64,000 bases of DNA from Tunicatimonas pelagia. Its GTDB lineage: Bacteria > Bacteroidota > Bacteroidia > Cytophagales > Cyclobacteriaceae. The first letter of the stretch is position 1. Every line of letters starts with the position of its first letter. The notes beneath the pieces are model-generated. The model saw only the letters and a program-made list of their open reading frames with translations, was not told the DNA's origin and did no database searches. Shown piece after piece: positions 27,901 to 36,137 of this stretch. The DNA lies in contig NZ_CP120683.1 of NCBI RefSeq assembly GCF_030506325.1, positions 6,514,501 through 6,578,500 of the forward strand, in the 5' to 3' direction. The translations under genes were made by a program, and so were the position numbers.

Positions 27901-28419
27901 CAACGGTTAGAGCAAATTCAAGCGGATGCTCCGGAGTCTTTTGTAGCTTCGTACCAAGACTGCCTGTACGGGGGAGATCCTGAGCAAGGGCAGCAATTAG
28001 TATTCCGTCACTCTACCGCTCAGTGTATGAAGTGCCATGCTTACGATGATTACGGTGGAAACGCTGGTCCGCGTCTCAACGGCATTGCTGACCGTCTTAC
28101 TCGAGAGCAAATTTTAGAAGCCATTGTAAATCCTAGTGCCCGAATTGCTCCCGGTTACGGAGTAGTTATGCTGAAGCTAAAAAACGGAGAAACCATTAGC
28201 GGTATTTTACAGGAAGAGAACGATAGTGAAATAGTAGTGAAAGTGGGTAATCAGCCCGATAAAGCGATTGCTAAGGCAGAGATCGAGGAGCAAACTACGG
28301 CTCCGTCCAGTATGCCTAATATGACCAACTACTTAAGCAAGAAAGAAATTCGTGATATTGTGAGCTTCCTTTCTACCTTGCACGGCGACGAGATGCAGGC
28401 GAGTGTTTTGACGGACTAA
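24991..28419 (+). CDS. PVC-type dehydrogenase/HEAT-repeat/heme-binding lipoprotein
   Basis: About 1142 residues. The ATG at 24991 is preferred over the one 33 bp upstream because it gives a compact lipoprotein signal (VVFLLFGYAVLLVGC). Residues about 50-490 form a beta-propeller of the PVC-type membrane-bound dehydrogenase family (LRNTHEFTFDKYGNIIGQD, GMDFGPDGAMYFADW). A run of HEAT repeats covers about 500-950 (DPEIRAQAAKWLGD, DRTRFFAAEALGRI). The C-terminal cytochrome c-like domain has the heme motif CMKCH and the usual MPN methionine loop (SSMPNM). Such proteins are exported electron-transfer sugar or alcohol dehydrogenase candidates. The true substrate is unknown. It stands alone. Confidence 0.9.
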   Translation: MRTLGKVVFLLFGYAVLLVGCKSEEPVDLRIKEMPPERVAELAKSIEATVSPELAEGLTLSLWAVDSLVDDPIAVDIDDQGRVYYTRTQRGLNSEFDIRRHQDWEIESIQLQNVEERRAFLRKVLAPENSDQNEWLPDVNEDGSRDWRDLTIEKEKIYRVEDASGDGLADKTQLVVDGFNEEIDDVLGAVLVHGDDLFAGVAPNLWRIKDKNGDGIADEQTSISHGYGVHIGFGGHGMSGLEMGPDGKIYWGIGDIGFNGVDPDGKEWKYPNRGVLVRANPDGSDFEVFAMGLRNTHEFTFDKYGNIIGQDNDGDHKGESERLVYIVNGSDTGWRINWQFGKYKDEKNNEYKVWMDEGMYKPRFEGQAAYITPCIINYVNGPTGFLYNPGTALGPKWKDNFFVASFVGNPTKSGIHAFKLNPKGASFELGETEQVMGGVLATGMDFGPDGAMYFADWIDGWTPKEEGRIWKLDAPSGSDWSERTQTQELLAADFTEKNDEALGDLLKNPDMRVRQKAQFELARRGEDGAKVFQQMLGQTDYQLARVHSIWGISQLARQDSAYAENLLPSLEDSDPEIRAQAAKWLGDMRYTPAAEALVPMLTDEYDRTRFFAAEALGRIAYEPAIEPLINLLEANNDEDAYIRHAASLALARIGNSEPVVALADHPSRAVRIGAVVALRRMEEPGVAKFLNDEDEYIVTEAARAINDDFSIEEALPALGNILQQNRFSNEALVRRAINANLRVGNDEALQNLLDYALNQSNPEELRAEAVAALGTWAEPSVLDRVDGRYRGEVKRDPATIQGAAFQPLIRLSSQSNPALRLEAVKAVGRLGFTEGADQLLARLKEDRNANVRAEALTALAGLEYDQIGKAIEVSLTDTEKSVRVVGLDLMTKMDISPDLMVQLLSNVIESQSRTAEEQQVAMATLGTLPVKETKATFEKFLTRLEGGKFPPEILIELTEAIEETESNELTQRLEQIQADAPESFVASYQDCLYGGDPEQGQQLVFRHSTAQCMKCHAYDDYGGNAGPRLNGIADRLTREQILEAIVNPSARIAPGYGVVMLKLKNGETISGILQEENDSEIVVKVGNQPDKAIAKAEIEEQTTAPSSMPNMTNYLSKKEIRDIVSFLSTLHGDEMQASVLTD

Positions 28420-28575
28420 ACATAGAAAACGCTGATAGTATTGTTTTAATATGGATATATCCGGCCAATGTGCAATATTCGTTGGTTAAGCGACAAACAA
28501 GAGTTGAAAAGCTGTTTTATACAATGTTCTGCGGTTTGATGAGTTATGGTAAGACATAACATAAATCATCAAACC

Positions 28576-29133
28576 ATGAAGATATACCGAAAAAATCTAT
28601 CAAATAGCGTATTTTCTGTAGTAATTATATTATTTATCATAACAGTTACTGCTTGCCAAGAAAACGAAGAAGTTGTTGAAGAAATAGAGTCGAGAGAGGT
28701 TGGCTACCCAGGGGTGGAAGAAGAGCTTTGGGTGTATTTTGACCGATTTGAGGAAGAGGCTTTTAACCGAGGAGTTAGCATAAACCTACGAGCGGCGAAC
28801 ATCACTGGGCAGATTAATGAAATTGATGAAAGCCGCGTATTGGGGCAGTGTAGCTTTGGTTTTGGTAGAGCCAACCCTAACCGAATAACCATTGATGAAA
28901 CTTTCTGGGATCGTAGTGGTGAGCGAGGGCGAGAGTTTGTAATATTTCACGAGCTAGGTCACTGCTTTCTGAACCGGGCTCACCGAGAAGATACTGACCG
29001 TCGGGGCGTTTGTCTGAGCATTATGCGGAGTGGTACCGGCACTTGCCGCGATAGTTACAGTCAGTTTACTCGAGCTCAATACTTAGATGAGTTGTTCAAT
29101 ACCGAGTTTACAAATGATATTTTTAGTCAATAA
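28576..29133 (+). CDS. Lipoprotein with HExxH metallopeptidase motif
   Basis: 185 residues from the ATG at 28576, which gives a lipoprotein signal (VVIILFIITVTACQ). An in-frame start 30 bp upstream is less likely. The core has HELGHCFLNRAH: HExxH plus a further histidine, close to but one residue longer than the metzincin spacing. RRGVCLSIMRSGTG downstream resembles a Met-turn region. Four or more cysteines may form disulfides. It is probably a small secreted zinc peptidase, but the family is not identified. It has no operon partner. Confidence 0.7.
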   Translation: MKIYRKNLSNSVFSVVIILFIITVTACQENEEVVEEIESREVGYPGVEEELWVYFDRFEEEAFNRGVSINLRAANITGQINEIDESRVLGQCSFGFGRANPNRITIDETFWDRSGERGREFVIFHELGHCFLNRAHREDTDRRGVCLSIMRSGTGTCRDSYSQFTRAQYLDELFNTEFTNDIFSQ

Positions 29134-29221
29134 TAACCTTTATCAGTACATTCTTATGGGAAGTATTGTATGTAGTGGTAAAGTTGCGTTACTTTGAAAC
29201 CTCACTAAACCACGTTTACTT

Positions 29222-29419
29222 ATGAGAATGGCTGGCATTGTTATGACACTGGTTGGAGCAGTGGCTCTGGTTTTATCCGTTCTTTCCCTCTTTGACGAAA
29301 TGAGTATGGGGCGTTACCCACCCATGTTTGATAATAGCTGGATGGTAATTATGGCACTGTTCTGGTTTTTCTCAGGTGTTTCTCTCATTATCGCCTTCGG
29401 TAAAGAGGAAAGCAAATAG
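29222..29419 (+). CDS. Small two-helix membrane protein
   Basis: 65 residues with two hydrophobic helices (GIVMTLVGAVALVLSVLSLF and WMVIMALFWFFSGVSLIIAF) joined by a short loop (MGRYPPMFDNS). It is of a size and type common in Bacteroidota and has no assigned function. The transcript probably ends at the hairpin 29440-29473. Confidence 0.6.
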   Translation: MRMAGIVMTLVGAVALVLSVLSLFDEMSMGRYPPMFDNSWMVIMALFWFFSGVSLIIAFGKEESK

Positions 29420-29439
29420 TATTCTAGCGTTAACATAAA

Positions 29440-29473
29440 AAAGTAGCTCTGAACATTCGTCCAAAGCTACTTT
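29440..29473. terminator. Bidirectional terminator between convergent genes
   Basis: AAAGTAGCT (29440-29448) and AGCTACTTT (29465-29473) are perfectly complementary over 9 bp with a 16-nt loop. A-rich sequence precedes the stem and T-rich sequence follows it. The site lies between the convergent genes ending at 29419 and 29494, so it can serve both. Confidence 0.7.
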
Positions 29474-29493
29474 GTAGTATTTCGTAGTTACCT

Positions 29494-31113
29494 TTATTGA
29501 ATACCTGATCCGTACTTAATGCTCAGCAGTTCGGAAACGCTTTTGGCAGGAATACAGAAGGAAATTCCTTCAATACCTCTTCCCATAAGTTTAGAGTTTA
29601 CAACCCCTACTAGCTCCCCCTTCGTATTTACCAAAGCACCACCGCTGTTGCCTGGGTTTATACTTACATCCGTCTGTATCCACTCCTGATCTTCCTGGGT
29701 TCTTTCGCTAGAAATAATACCCTTACTCAGTGTTTGCCCTAAGTCTACCGAAGTAGGGGTACCGATTGCGTATACTTCTTCGCCAATACTGTAGTTTTTC
29801 TTTGTTGGCAGCTTAAATGCTGTATTAAACGTTTTACGGATTTTGAGCAGAGCTAAATCTCCGAATTCGCTGTAGCGCACTACATCGGCAGGGTACTCCT
29901 CGCCATTGTTGAGCCTTACAGTAAGATCAGATGCTCCGGCTACTACGTGGTAGTTCGTTATTATTTCACCATTTTTACCAATAACGCACCCGCTTCCGTG
30001 CCCATCTTTATTGATAATGGTAACGGTGGTTTCCCGGGCTGCTGTTAAGCTATTAACGGCGCGACTGGCCGAGAAAATAGTCATCTCTTCCATTTCTACT
30101 ATCTCTTCCTCTTCAATTTGAAGTAAAGCCTGGGCTTTAGGGTTTGCCATTAGCTTTAGAAAAGACGATTTTACGGCATCGTTTATTGAAATAGTAGCCA
30201 CCCCAAGATCGCTATCAGAAGAGTAGCCAGTCGTCAATGCAAACTCACCTGAGCTAGCGGTGTTACTGCTCTGAAACTTGGGTTGCTGGTATACATCGCT
30301 GATTGTCCAATCAATGGATGTTTCCGAAACCAAAAAGCGCGCTGAGCCACTAAATGCCGAGTAAGGTTTTGAGATTTGCTTAAACTTTAATCCAGTAACA
30401 TTAGCACTTATGTACAAAGTATTGGTCTTTTTCTTTAGTATTTTTCGGGTAGTATCTATAAAACCATAGGTAAGCAGCACACTATTTAGGGCATCATTAA
30501 AAATCGTGTTTTCAATGCTAATTTTATTGTTATCTCGACTTGTTAACTTTGGTGCTCTCCCTTTTTTGTATTGTTTATCATTGTACGATTCTATTATTAG
30601 GTCGTTTTCTTCAATGTTAAATGAGGTACTACTCAGAAATACGTACTTTTGATTTTCCTGGCGAGATGCAATCTGAGAATCGTAAGTAATAACTTCGCCA
30701 GCATCACGGTGATAATCAAAACTTCGTGGTCCGGAATCATATATAGGAATAAAAAGACCGAATAAGCCGTAAATGGCTAAGCTTGAACCCGCTGACATAG
30801 GAGCAGCAATTAGTGCTCCGGCAGTAGCCCATGATAGTAGCTTGAGCGGAGACTTTTTCTCTTGGTAATGAACCCGGTACTCTGATTTATACCCCTCACG
30901 ATCAATTCTGATCTGTTTAGCTTCTAAATCTTTCTTTACCTTAGCAGTTACGGTCTCACCCGTACCTACGTGTTCGTTATCAATATACACTTCTGCATCA
31001 GGTGCATTAGTTCGTATAGTAACTTCCTGACTTCCACCACCGAGAATAGTTGCACAACCAGTGCAAAAGATTGTCGCGAGTATGAAAATAAAGTGAGTAG
31101 CTAAGTACTTCAT
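29494..31113 (-). CDS. PEGA-domain lipoprotein fused to HtrA/S1C serine protease
   Basis: 539 residues. The lipoprotein signal ends at Cys20 (FCTGC). A PEGA-like domain (about 28-75, TIRTNAPDAEVYIDNEHVGT) is followed by a glycine-rich hydrophobic stretch (ATAGALIAAPMSAGSSLAIY) and about 240 residues of unknown beta-rich sequence. A trypsin-like protease domain follows with His389 (NYHVV), Asp419 (GDLALLKI) and Ser490 (NPGNSGGAL). There is no PDZ domain after the protease, unlike classical DegP. It may monitor or cleave envelope proteins. Neighbours give no clue, and it is monocistronic. Confidence 0.88.
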   Translation of the reverse strand: MKYLATHFIFILATIFCTGCATILGGGSQEVTIRTNAPDAEVYIDNEHVGTGETVTAKVKKDLEAKQIRIDREGYKSEYRVHYQEKKSPLKLLSWATAGALIAAPMSAGSSLAIYGLFGLFIPIYDSGPRSFDYHRDAGEVITYDSQIASRQENQKYVFLSSTSFNIEENDLIIESYNDKQYKKGRAPKLTSRDNNKISIENTIFNDALNSVLLTYGFIDTTRKILKKKTNTLYISANVTGLKFKQISKPYSAFSGSARFLVSETSIDWTISDVYQQPKFQSSNTASSGEFALTTGYSSDSDLGVATISINDAVKSSFLKLMANPKAQALLQIEEEEIVEMEEMTIFSASRAVNSLTAARETTVTIINKDGHGSGCVIGKNGEIITNYHVVAGASDLTVRLNNGEEYPADVVRYSEFGDLALLKIRKTFNTAFKLPTKKNYSIGEEVYAIGTPTSVDLGQTLSKGIISSERTQEDQEWIQTDVSINPGNSGGALVNTKGELVGVVNSKLMGRGIEGISFCIPAKSVSELLSIKYGSGIQ

Positions 31114-31272
31114 CCTAATAAAGTTTAATAAAATATATATTTATGACAAAAATATAATCATATTAAACGCTATGCGATGGAGATTAGAGCAAAACGGTAC
31201 GTAGTTAGGAATTGCCTACTATCGAGAAAACTGACCGAGGCTTAGTATGTCAAGTAAGGCAAGTTTCTTTGG

Positions 31273-31968
31273 TTATTGTGTTTCTTTTTCTTTGTACAAC
31301 TGCCACCAGGGTACACCTGGAGTGTTGTGGTGCTCGTAGTGGTATCCAAAAAAGTAACAACTTATAAATGCCCAAAGGTGATTTTTACGCTGGCTGCGCG
31401 ACTTATATTTGTTATCGTGTTCGCCCCGGTGCGGTAAGTAGGTTCCGAAATAGAATAATTGTAGAGTAGAAAGTACGGACGGAATAATATAAAATAAAAT
31501 AACATTGGGCTTAGGAAAGAAGCGGATCAGCACTTCGTAGGTAACCGCCATCAGCAAAATCTGCCAAATGCTCACGTACTCTCTGGCAAATTTGACGTAC
31601 CAAGGAATAAAACCACCTTCATGGTAATCGGGGTCTTGCTCAGTAGCTACAAACCGATGATGCTGATGGTGCTTAGGAAACAATTTTTTATAAGAATTGT
31701 AGGCAAAAAGAGTTGCAGCAATTGTTCCTAGCGCATTATTCCACTTTCTGTTCTTCGCCACGCTGCCGTGCATAGCATCATGCGCTGTAATAAACAGACC
31801 GGTATATAGATGGGTTTGCAACAGCATTAACCCGTAAGTGAGCGGGTTGGCGAAATTCACTCCGTAGCTACTCAGCAAGTAAGCCAGTGATACAAACCAC
31901 AGAGCGATAATGGCAATAGCAATCCAGATTCCTTTTTCTTGGTACCAAGTCATGCTAGTTAAAGGCAT
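31273..31968 (-). CDS. crtW: Beta-carotene ketolase CrtW
   Basis: 231 residues of the membrane fatty-acid-desaturase-like CrtW family. The histidine clusters that bind the di-iron centre are present: HDAMHG at 63-68, HHQHH at 100-104, HRGEHDN and the last HYEHH. CrtW adds keto groups at C4 of beta-ionone rings, giving canthaxanthin, or astaxanthin together with CrtZ. It is the last gene of the sigma-crtI-crtB-ispH-crtW operon, 9 bp after ispH. An alternative broad label of fatty acid desaturase is less likely given the motif spacing and neighbours. Confidence 0.93.
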   Translation of the reverse strand: MPLTSMTWYQEKGIWIAIAIIALWFVSLAYLLSSYGVNFANPLTYGLMLLQTHLYTGLFITAHDAMHGSVAKNRKWNNALGTIAATLFAYNSYKKLFPKHHQHHRFVATEQDPDYHEGGFIPWYVKFAREYVSIWQILLMAVTYEVLIRFFPKPNVILFYIIPSVLSTLQLFYFGTYLPHRGEHDNKYKSRSQRKNHLWAFISCYFFGYHYEHHNTPGVPWWQLYKEKETQ

Positions 31969-31977
31969 GGAGAAAGG

Positions 31978-32823
31978 CTAAAGTTCCAATAGAGTATCTC
32001 GTACTTCTTCCATTAACCACATTGGGGTAGATGTGGCACCACATACGCCCACCGTATCATAGGGCGTAAACCAGGTTGACTCAACTTCTTCTTTCCGAGA
32101 AACAAAATAGGTGTTTTTGTTTTGGTTCTTGCAGACTTGGTACAGTACTTTGCCATTGGAAGACTTGGTACCGGAAACGAATAATATTTTATCAAAACGT
32201 CCGGCAAAGTCCCGCAGCTCTTTATCCCGGTTAGATACTTGTCGGCAAATGGTGTCGTTGGCATTCACTTGGATACCCGAAGATGCTAAGGTATCCTTTA
32301 TCTCGTAGAACTTATCAGTACTTTTCGTAGTCTGACTGTATAGCGTGAGGTTTTTAGGTATTTCGGCTAGGTTCAGTTCCTCCAAATGCTGAAAAACTAC
32401 CGCTTCCTGATTGGTCTGACCTAGCAACCCTTCCACCTCGGCGTGGCCATGCTTTCCGTAAATATATATTTTTTCCTGTCGGTCGTACGAATTTTTTATG
32501 CGGTTCTGTAGCTTTAGTACTACCGGACAGGACGCATCAATGAGTTCAAGGTCATTTTCAGCGGCAATCTGATACGTACGTGGCGGCTCACCGTGAGCCC
32601 GAATAAGGACTCGCTCACCCCGAAGTTGCTGTAGGTCGGCGTGATTAATAATGCGTAGCCCCTTTTTTTCCAAACGCTTCACTTCTTCGTCGTTGTGGAC
32701 AATATCGCCTAAGCAGTAAAGAGAGCCGAACTCATCCAGAATATCTTCGGCCATCTCGATGGCGTATACCACCCCGAAACAGAATCCTGAACTTTGGTCA
32801 ATATCGACATTTAAATGTAACAT
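31978..32823 (-). CDS. ispH: 4-hydroxy-3-methylbut-2-enyl diphosphate reductase IspH
   Basis: 281 residues. IspH makes IPP and DMAPP in the last step of the MEP pathway and carries an iron-sulfur cluster. The three cluster cysteines are in GFCFGV, DASCPVV and GVCGATSTP. HAEVEGLLGQT and RICRQVSNR-type strings match the family. It sits between crtB and crtW, with gaps of 30 and 9 bp, so isoprenoid supply is co-expressed with carotenoid synthesis. I cannot tell whether a second copy exists elsewhere in the genome. Confidence 0.96.
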   Translation of the reverse strand: MLHLNVDIDQSSGFCFGVVYAIEMAEDILDEFGSLYCLGDIVHNDEEVKRLEKKGLRIINHADLQQLRGERVLIRAHGEPPRTYQIAAENDLELIDASCPVVLKLQNRIKNSYDRQEKIYIYGKHGHAEVEGLLGQTNQEAVVFQHLEELNLAEIPKNLTLYSQTTKSTDKFYEIKDTLASSGIQVNANDTICRQVSNRDKELRDFAGRFDKILFVSGTKSSNGKVLYQVCKNQNKNTYFVSRKEEVESTWFTPYDTVGVCGATSTPMWLMEEVRDTLLEL

Positions 32824-32853
32824 CGGTATGTGGGTTAGATGTTAAAAAAGCGA

Positions 32854-33687
32854 CTATAGATAATTGAAACGATGCCGGAAGTACGTACCAATCAGTAGAG
32901 CAATTTTTCGGTTGTCGGGTATACGAATACGCTCCTGAGCAATTCGGGCTGCCGAGCATTGCTTAATTTTTTTAAATAGGTTCAGGTAGTAAACGTAAGC
33001 CAAATACACTCCTAGTTTTGATCCATTAGGCAAGCGAATAATTCCCTGGTAGGCTTCGTCAAAATCTTGTTGAATGTCTTGTTCAATTTGCTGCTTGGCC
33101 GTTTGCGTAAAGTCATTGAAATTCACATCAGGAAAGTACACCCGGCCGCGCTCGTCGTAATCGCTCTTGATATCTCGTAAGAAATTTACTTTCTGGAAGG
33201 CTGCCCCCAGCTTACGAGCCGGATCTTCTAACGATTGGTAAAGCGAGTCATTGCCTTCACAAAATACGCGAAGACACATCAGGCCAACCACCTCAGCCGA
33301 TCCATAGATATATTCGTGATAGAGTGGGTCGTCGTAGGTTTGTTGATCCAAATCCATTCGCATACTTCGCAGAAAAGCAGTAATCAGATTGTGGGAAATT
33401 TTGTATTGATTAACTACAATTTGGAAAGAATGAAGCACCGGATTCAGGCTGATTTGTTCTTCAATGGCCAGGTACGTTTCCTGTTCAAACCGATCTAGCA
33501 ACGTTGATTTATCATGCTCGTGGAATGTATCTACAATTTCATCAGCGTAGCGTACAAAACCGTAAATAGCGTAAATAGGGTAGTGGAATCGCTTGTGCAG
33601 CGTACGAATTCCTAGCGTAAATGAGGTGCTGTAATGCTGGGTAATAAGCTTGCTACACTTAAAAGTAGTTAAATCAAAAAGTTCCAT
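32854..33687 (-). CDS. crtB: Phytoene synthase CrtB
   Basis: 277 residues of the squalene/phytoene synthase family. The two aspartate-rich Mg-diphosphate sites are visible: YADEIVDT and FLRDIKSDYDERGRVYFP. The enzyme condenses two GGPP molecules to phytoene. The gene is 27 bp downstream of crtI in the same operon. Confidence 0.96.
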   Translation of the reverse strand: MELFDLTTFKCSKLITQHYSTSFTLGIRTLHKRFHYPIYAIYGFVRYADEIVDTFHEHDKSTLLDRFEQETYLAIEEQISLNPVLHSFQIVVNQYKISHNLITAFLRSMRMDLDQQTYDDPLYHEYIYGSAEVVGLMCLRVFCEGNDSLYQSLEDPARKLGAAFQKVNFLRDIKSDYDERGRVYFPDVNFNDFTQTAKQQIEQDIQQDFDEAYQGIIRLPNGSKLGVYLAYVYYLNLFKKIKQCSAARIAQERIRIPDNRKIALLIGTYFRHRFNYL

Positions 33688-33714
33688 AAAATCAAAAATG
33701 GGACGTATTGTATA

Positions 33715-35202
33715 TCAGGTATAAACAGCACTTTGGTGTTCCTTAGCTATCTCAGCAGCAACTACTTTTCCTGAAATGAGAGAAGGCGGAACACCCGGGC
33801 CGGGTACAGTTAATTGTCCCGTATAATACAAATTTTTTAGCTTACTACTCTTAATACTAGGCTTTAAAATTGCGGTTTGCAGTAAGGTGTTGGCTAACCC
33901 GTAGGCATTCCCCTTAAAAGCATTATAATCCTGTAAAAAATCCTGATGAGCGTAGCTGCGTTTTACCACCACGGCATCACGAATGGATTGTCCGGTTAAT
34001 GATTCTAAACGATTCATCACCAGATCATAATAATGTTCCCTAATTTCAGGGCTGTCCTCCAAGTCAGGAGCCACTGGTATCAAAATAAACATATTCTCTT
34101 GCCCTTCGGGAGCAACGGATGAATCAGTTTTAGAAGTCACCGAAACATAAAACAGAGGATTATCGGGCCATTTAGGGTCGCTGTAAATAGCTTCAGCGTG
34201 AGGAGTAAAATCCTGATCGAAAAATAGGTTGTGGTGATGAAGGTTCTCCACTTTCTTGTTAACTCCTAAATAGTACAGCAGTGAAGAGGGAGCCATAGCT
34301 CGCTGATCCCAATACGTGTCACTGTAGCTACGGTGAGTTGGCGGTAATAACGTACTTTCAATAAAGTGATAGTCAGCACTGCCTACTACCAAGTCTGGCA
34401 CAAACGAAGTCTTCTCGGTAATAACTTCAGTAATCTTGTTGCCCTCAAACGCGAATGATTCTACGTTTTGCCCAAATTCAAACTTTACCCCCAATTCTTC
34501 CGCTAACTGCTGCATTCCAGACACAATCTTATGCATACCACCCATCGGATACCAAGTTCCTAGCTGAATATCGGCATAATTCATGAGACTGTAGAGGGCG
34601 GGAGTATTTTGCGGTAATGCACCCAGAAGCAATATGGGAAACTCCATAATGCGGATAATCTGGTCATTGGTGAAGAAAGACCGGATGTGCTTATAAAATG
34701 ACTTGAAGACGTCCATCCGAAGGATGTCATATAGCAACTGGGCACTGACAAACTCAGTGAGCGAACGACTGGGCTTATACACCAGATTATTCATACCTAC
34801 ATCATACTTGTAGGCTGCCTGTTCCAGAAACTTATCCAGCATATGACTGCTGCCAGTCTCCAACGATTCGAAAAGGCTCCTTAGCTCACTAAGGGAGGCT
34901 GGTAAATCCAGAAAATCATCTTTGTCAAAAACTACCCGATAGGAAGGATCAAGACGAACCAAGTTGTAGTAATCGCTTACCTGCTTACCGAAAGAAGCAA
35001 AGTAACGATCAAATACATCGGGCATCCAGTACCAACTGGGACCCATATCAAAAGTAAACCCTTGTTCCTGAAAAAATCGGGCTCTTCCGCCAGCAATATT
35101 GTGTTTCTCAACAACGGTTACATCAAATCCGGCCTGAGCCAGATAAGAAGCAGCGGAAAGCCCCGAAAAGCCTGCGCCTATTACAACAACGCTTTTTGGC
35201 AT
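33715..35202 (-). CDS. crtI: Phytoene desaturase CrtI
   Basis: 495 residues. The FAD-binding Rossmann start is VVIGAGFSGLSAASYLAQAG followed by VVEKHNIAGGRA. The C-terminal carotenoid-desaturase signature is GQLTVPGPGVPPSLISGK. CrtI converts phytoene to lycopene, and its product would need a lycopene cyclase, which this window does not clearly show. The start codon overlaps the sigma-factor stop codon by one base (TAATG), suggesting translational coupling. Confidence 0.96.
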   Translation of the reverse strand: MPKSVVVIGAGFSGLSAASYLAQAGFDVTVVEKHNIAGGRARFFQEQGFTFDMGPSWYWMPDVFDRYFASFGKQVSDYYNLVRLDPSYRVVFDKDDFLDLPASLSELRSLFESLETGSSHMLDKFLEQAAYKYDVGMNNLVYKPSRSLTEFVSAQLLYDILRMDVFKSFYKHIRSFFTNDQIIRIMEFPILLLGALPQNTPALYSLMNYADIQLGTWYPMGGMHKIVSGMQQLAEELGVKFEFGQNVESFAFEGNKITEVITEKTSFVPDLVVGSADYHFIESTLLPPTHRSYSDTYWDQRAMAPSSLLYYLGVNKKVENLHHHNLFFDQDFTPHAEAIYSDPKWPDNPLFYVSVTSKTDSSVAPEGQENMFILIPVAPDLEDSPEIREHYYDLVMNRLESLTGQSIRDAVVVKRSYAHQDFLQDYNAFKGNAYGLANTLLQTAILKPSIKSSKLKNLYYTGQLTVPGPGVPPSLISGKVVAAEIAKEHQSAVYT

Positions 35203-35714
35203 TAATCTTTAACGGAATAATTTTTAAGTACAGCTTTCAGCTCCTTGCGAGCAATATGGATACGATTTTTTACTGTTCCAATGGGAATGTTTAAGCGGTC
35301 AGCAATTTCATGGTACTTAAATCCCCGATAGTGCATCATGAACGGAGTTTTATAGGCATCATCCAGTTTGGCGATAGCTCGAGTAATATCTTTCATTGTG
35401 AAGCTAGCGTAAGCTAAATTCTCAGTGATATTACTAGTACTGTTAATATAATGCAGATTATCGGTAGTATCAATAAAGGTGTTTCGGCGCACCATACGCT
35501 GATAATTGGTAATGAAGGTGTTCTTCATAATGGTGTACAGCCACGCTTTAAGATTCGTACCATCCGTAAACTTGTCTCGGTTAGTAAATGCTTTCAGAAT
35601 AGTTTCCTGAAGTAAATCGTTGGCCTCTTCCATGTCTTTGGTCAACTTCAGCGCGAAAGGCTTAAGAGATTTGGACATCTTGTCTAGCGAGTAACTAAAT
35701 TCTAATGCAGTCAT
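35202..35714 (-). CDS. ECF-type RNA polymerase sigma factor heading the crt operon
   Basis: 170 residues. Region 2 is EEANDLLQETILKAFTNRDK followed by NLKAWLYTIMKNTF. Region 4 is HEIADRLNIPIGTVKNRIHIARKEL. The sigma factor is coupled by TAATG to crtI and leads the operon. It may transcribe its own operon in response to a signal, as the ECF sigma factors of other carotenoid clusters do. No anti-sigma gene lies next to it, so control could come from the MerR-type protein upstream. Two direct 10-bp repeats lie 41-94 bp upstream of the start. Confidence 0.92.
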   Translation of the reverse strand: MTALEFSYSLDKMSKSLKPFALKLTKDMEEANDLLQETILKAFTNRDKFTDGTNLKAWLYTIMKNTFITNYQRMVRRNTFIDTTDNLHYINSTSNITENLAYASFTMKDITRAIAKLDDAYKTPFMMHYRGFKYHEIADRLNIPIGTVKNRIHIARKELKAVLKNYSVKD

Positions 35715-36137
35715 AAAGGTAACCTTTAGGTTTGTTAAAAAAATACGGATAAACAGTTAAACAATAATAGCAAAAATTGTTTATGAATCCCAAATAATAG
35801 TTAAACAAAAAAATTAAAAAAAGTACTTTCAAGCATGTTAAAGCTATTTATATAAATAAATAACGAAAAATTTATACTAAAAAAGTTCGCCTGCTATGAT
35901 AGGTTTGTTTACTTTGTTTTTGTTGTAAGTTATACAAAAGAAATGAAAAATTGCAACAGCTACGGTCATTATTATTAAAAGTATCTGAGGAACAGAGTTC
36001 AAAAAACAGTTCTGCAATAGAAACAGGACACAATAGTAGTAAGCTATACGGAAACTAAGTGAAACAGTTTAGCCTGACTCTTTTTAAGTGGTATTAGAGG
36101 GTTTGGGGAAGGTTTCCGACTAAAGAATTGAACAGAA
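35715..36137. promoter_or_regulatory. A/T-rich control region of the sigma-crt operon
   Basis: These 423 bases contain no gene. On the minus strand they hold the promoter of the sigma-crt operon. AGTTAAACAA occurs twice in the same orientation (35755-35764 and 35799-35808), 44 bp apart. An inverted ATTGTTTA (35776-35783) lies midway between them. The motif spacing near four helical turns suits binding by a multimeric repressor such as a CarH-like MerR protein. Strong -10 or -7 boxes were not identified by eye. No terminator for the MerR gene is obvious. Confidence 0.45.
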
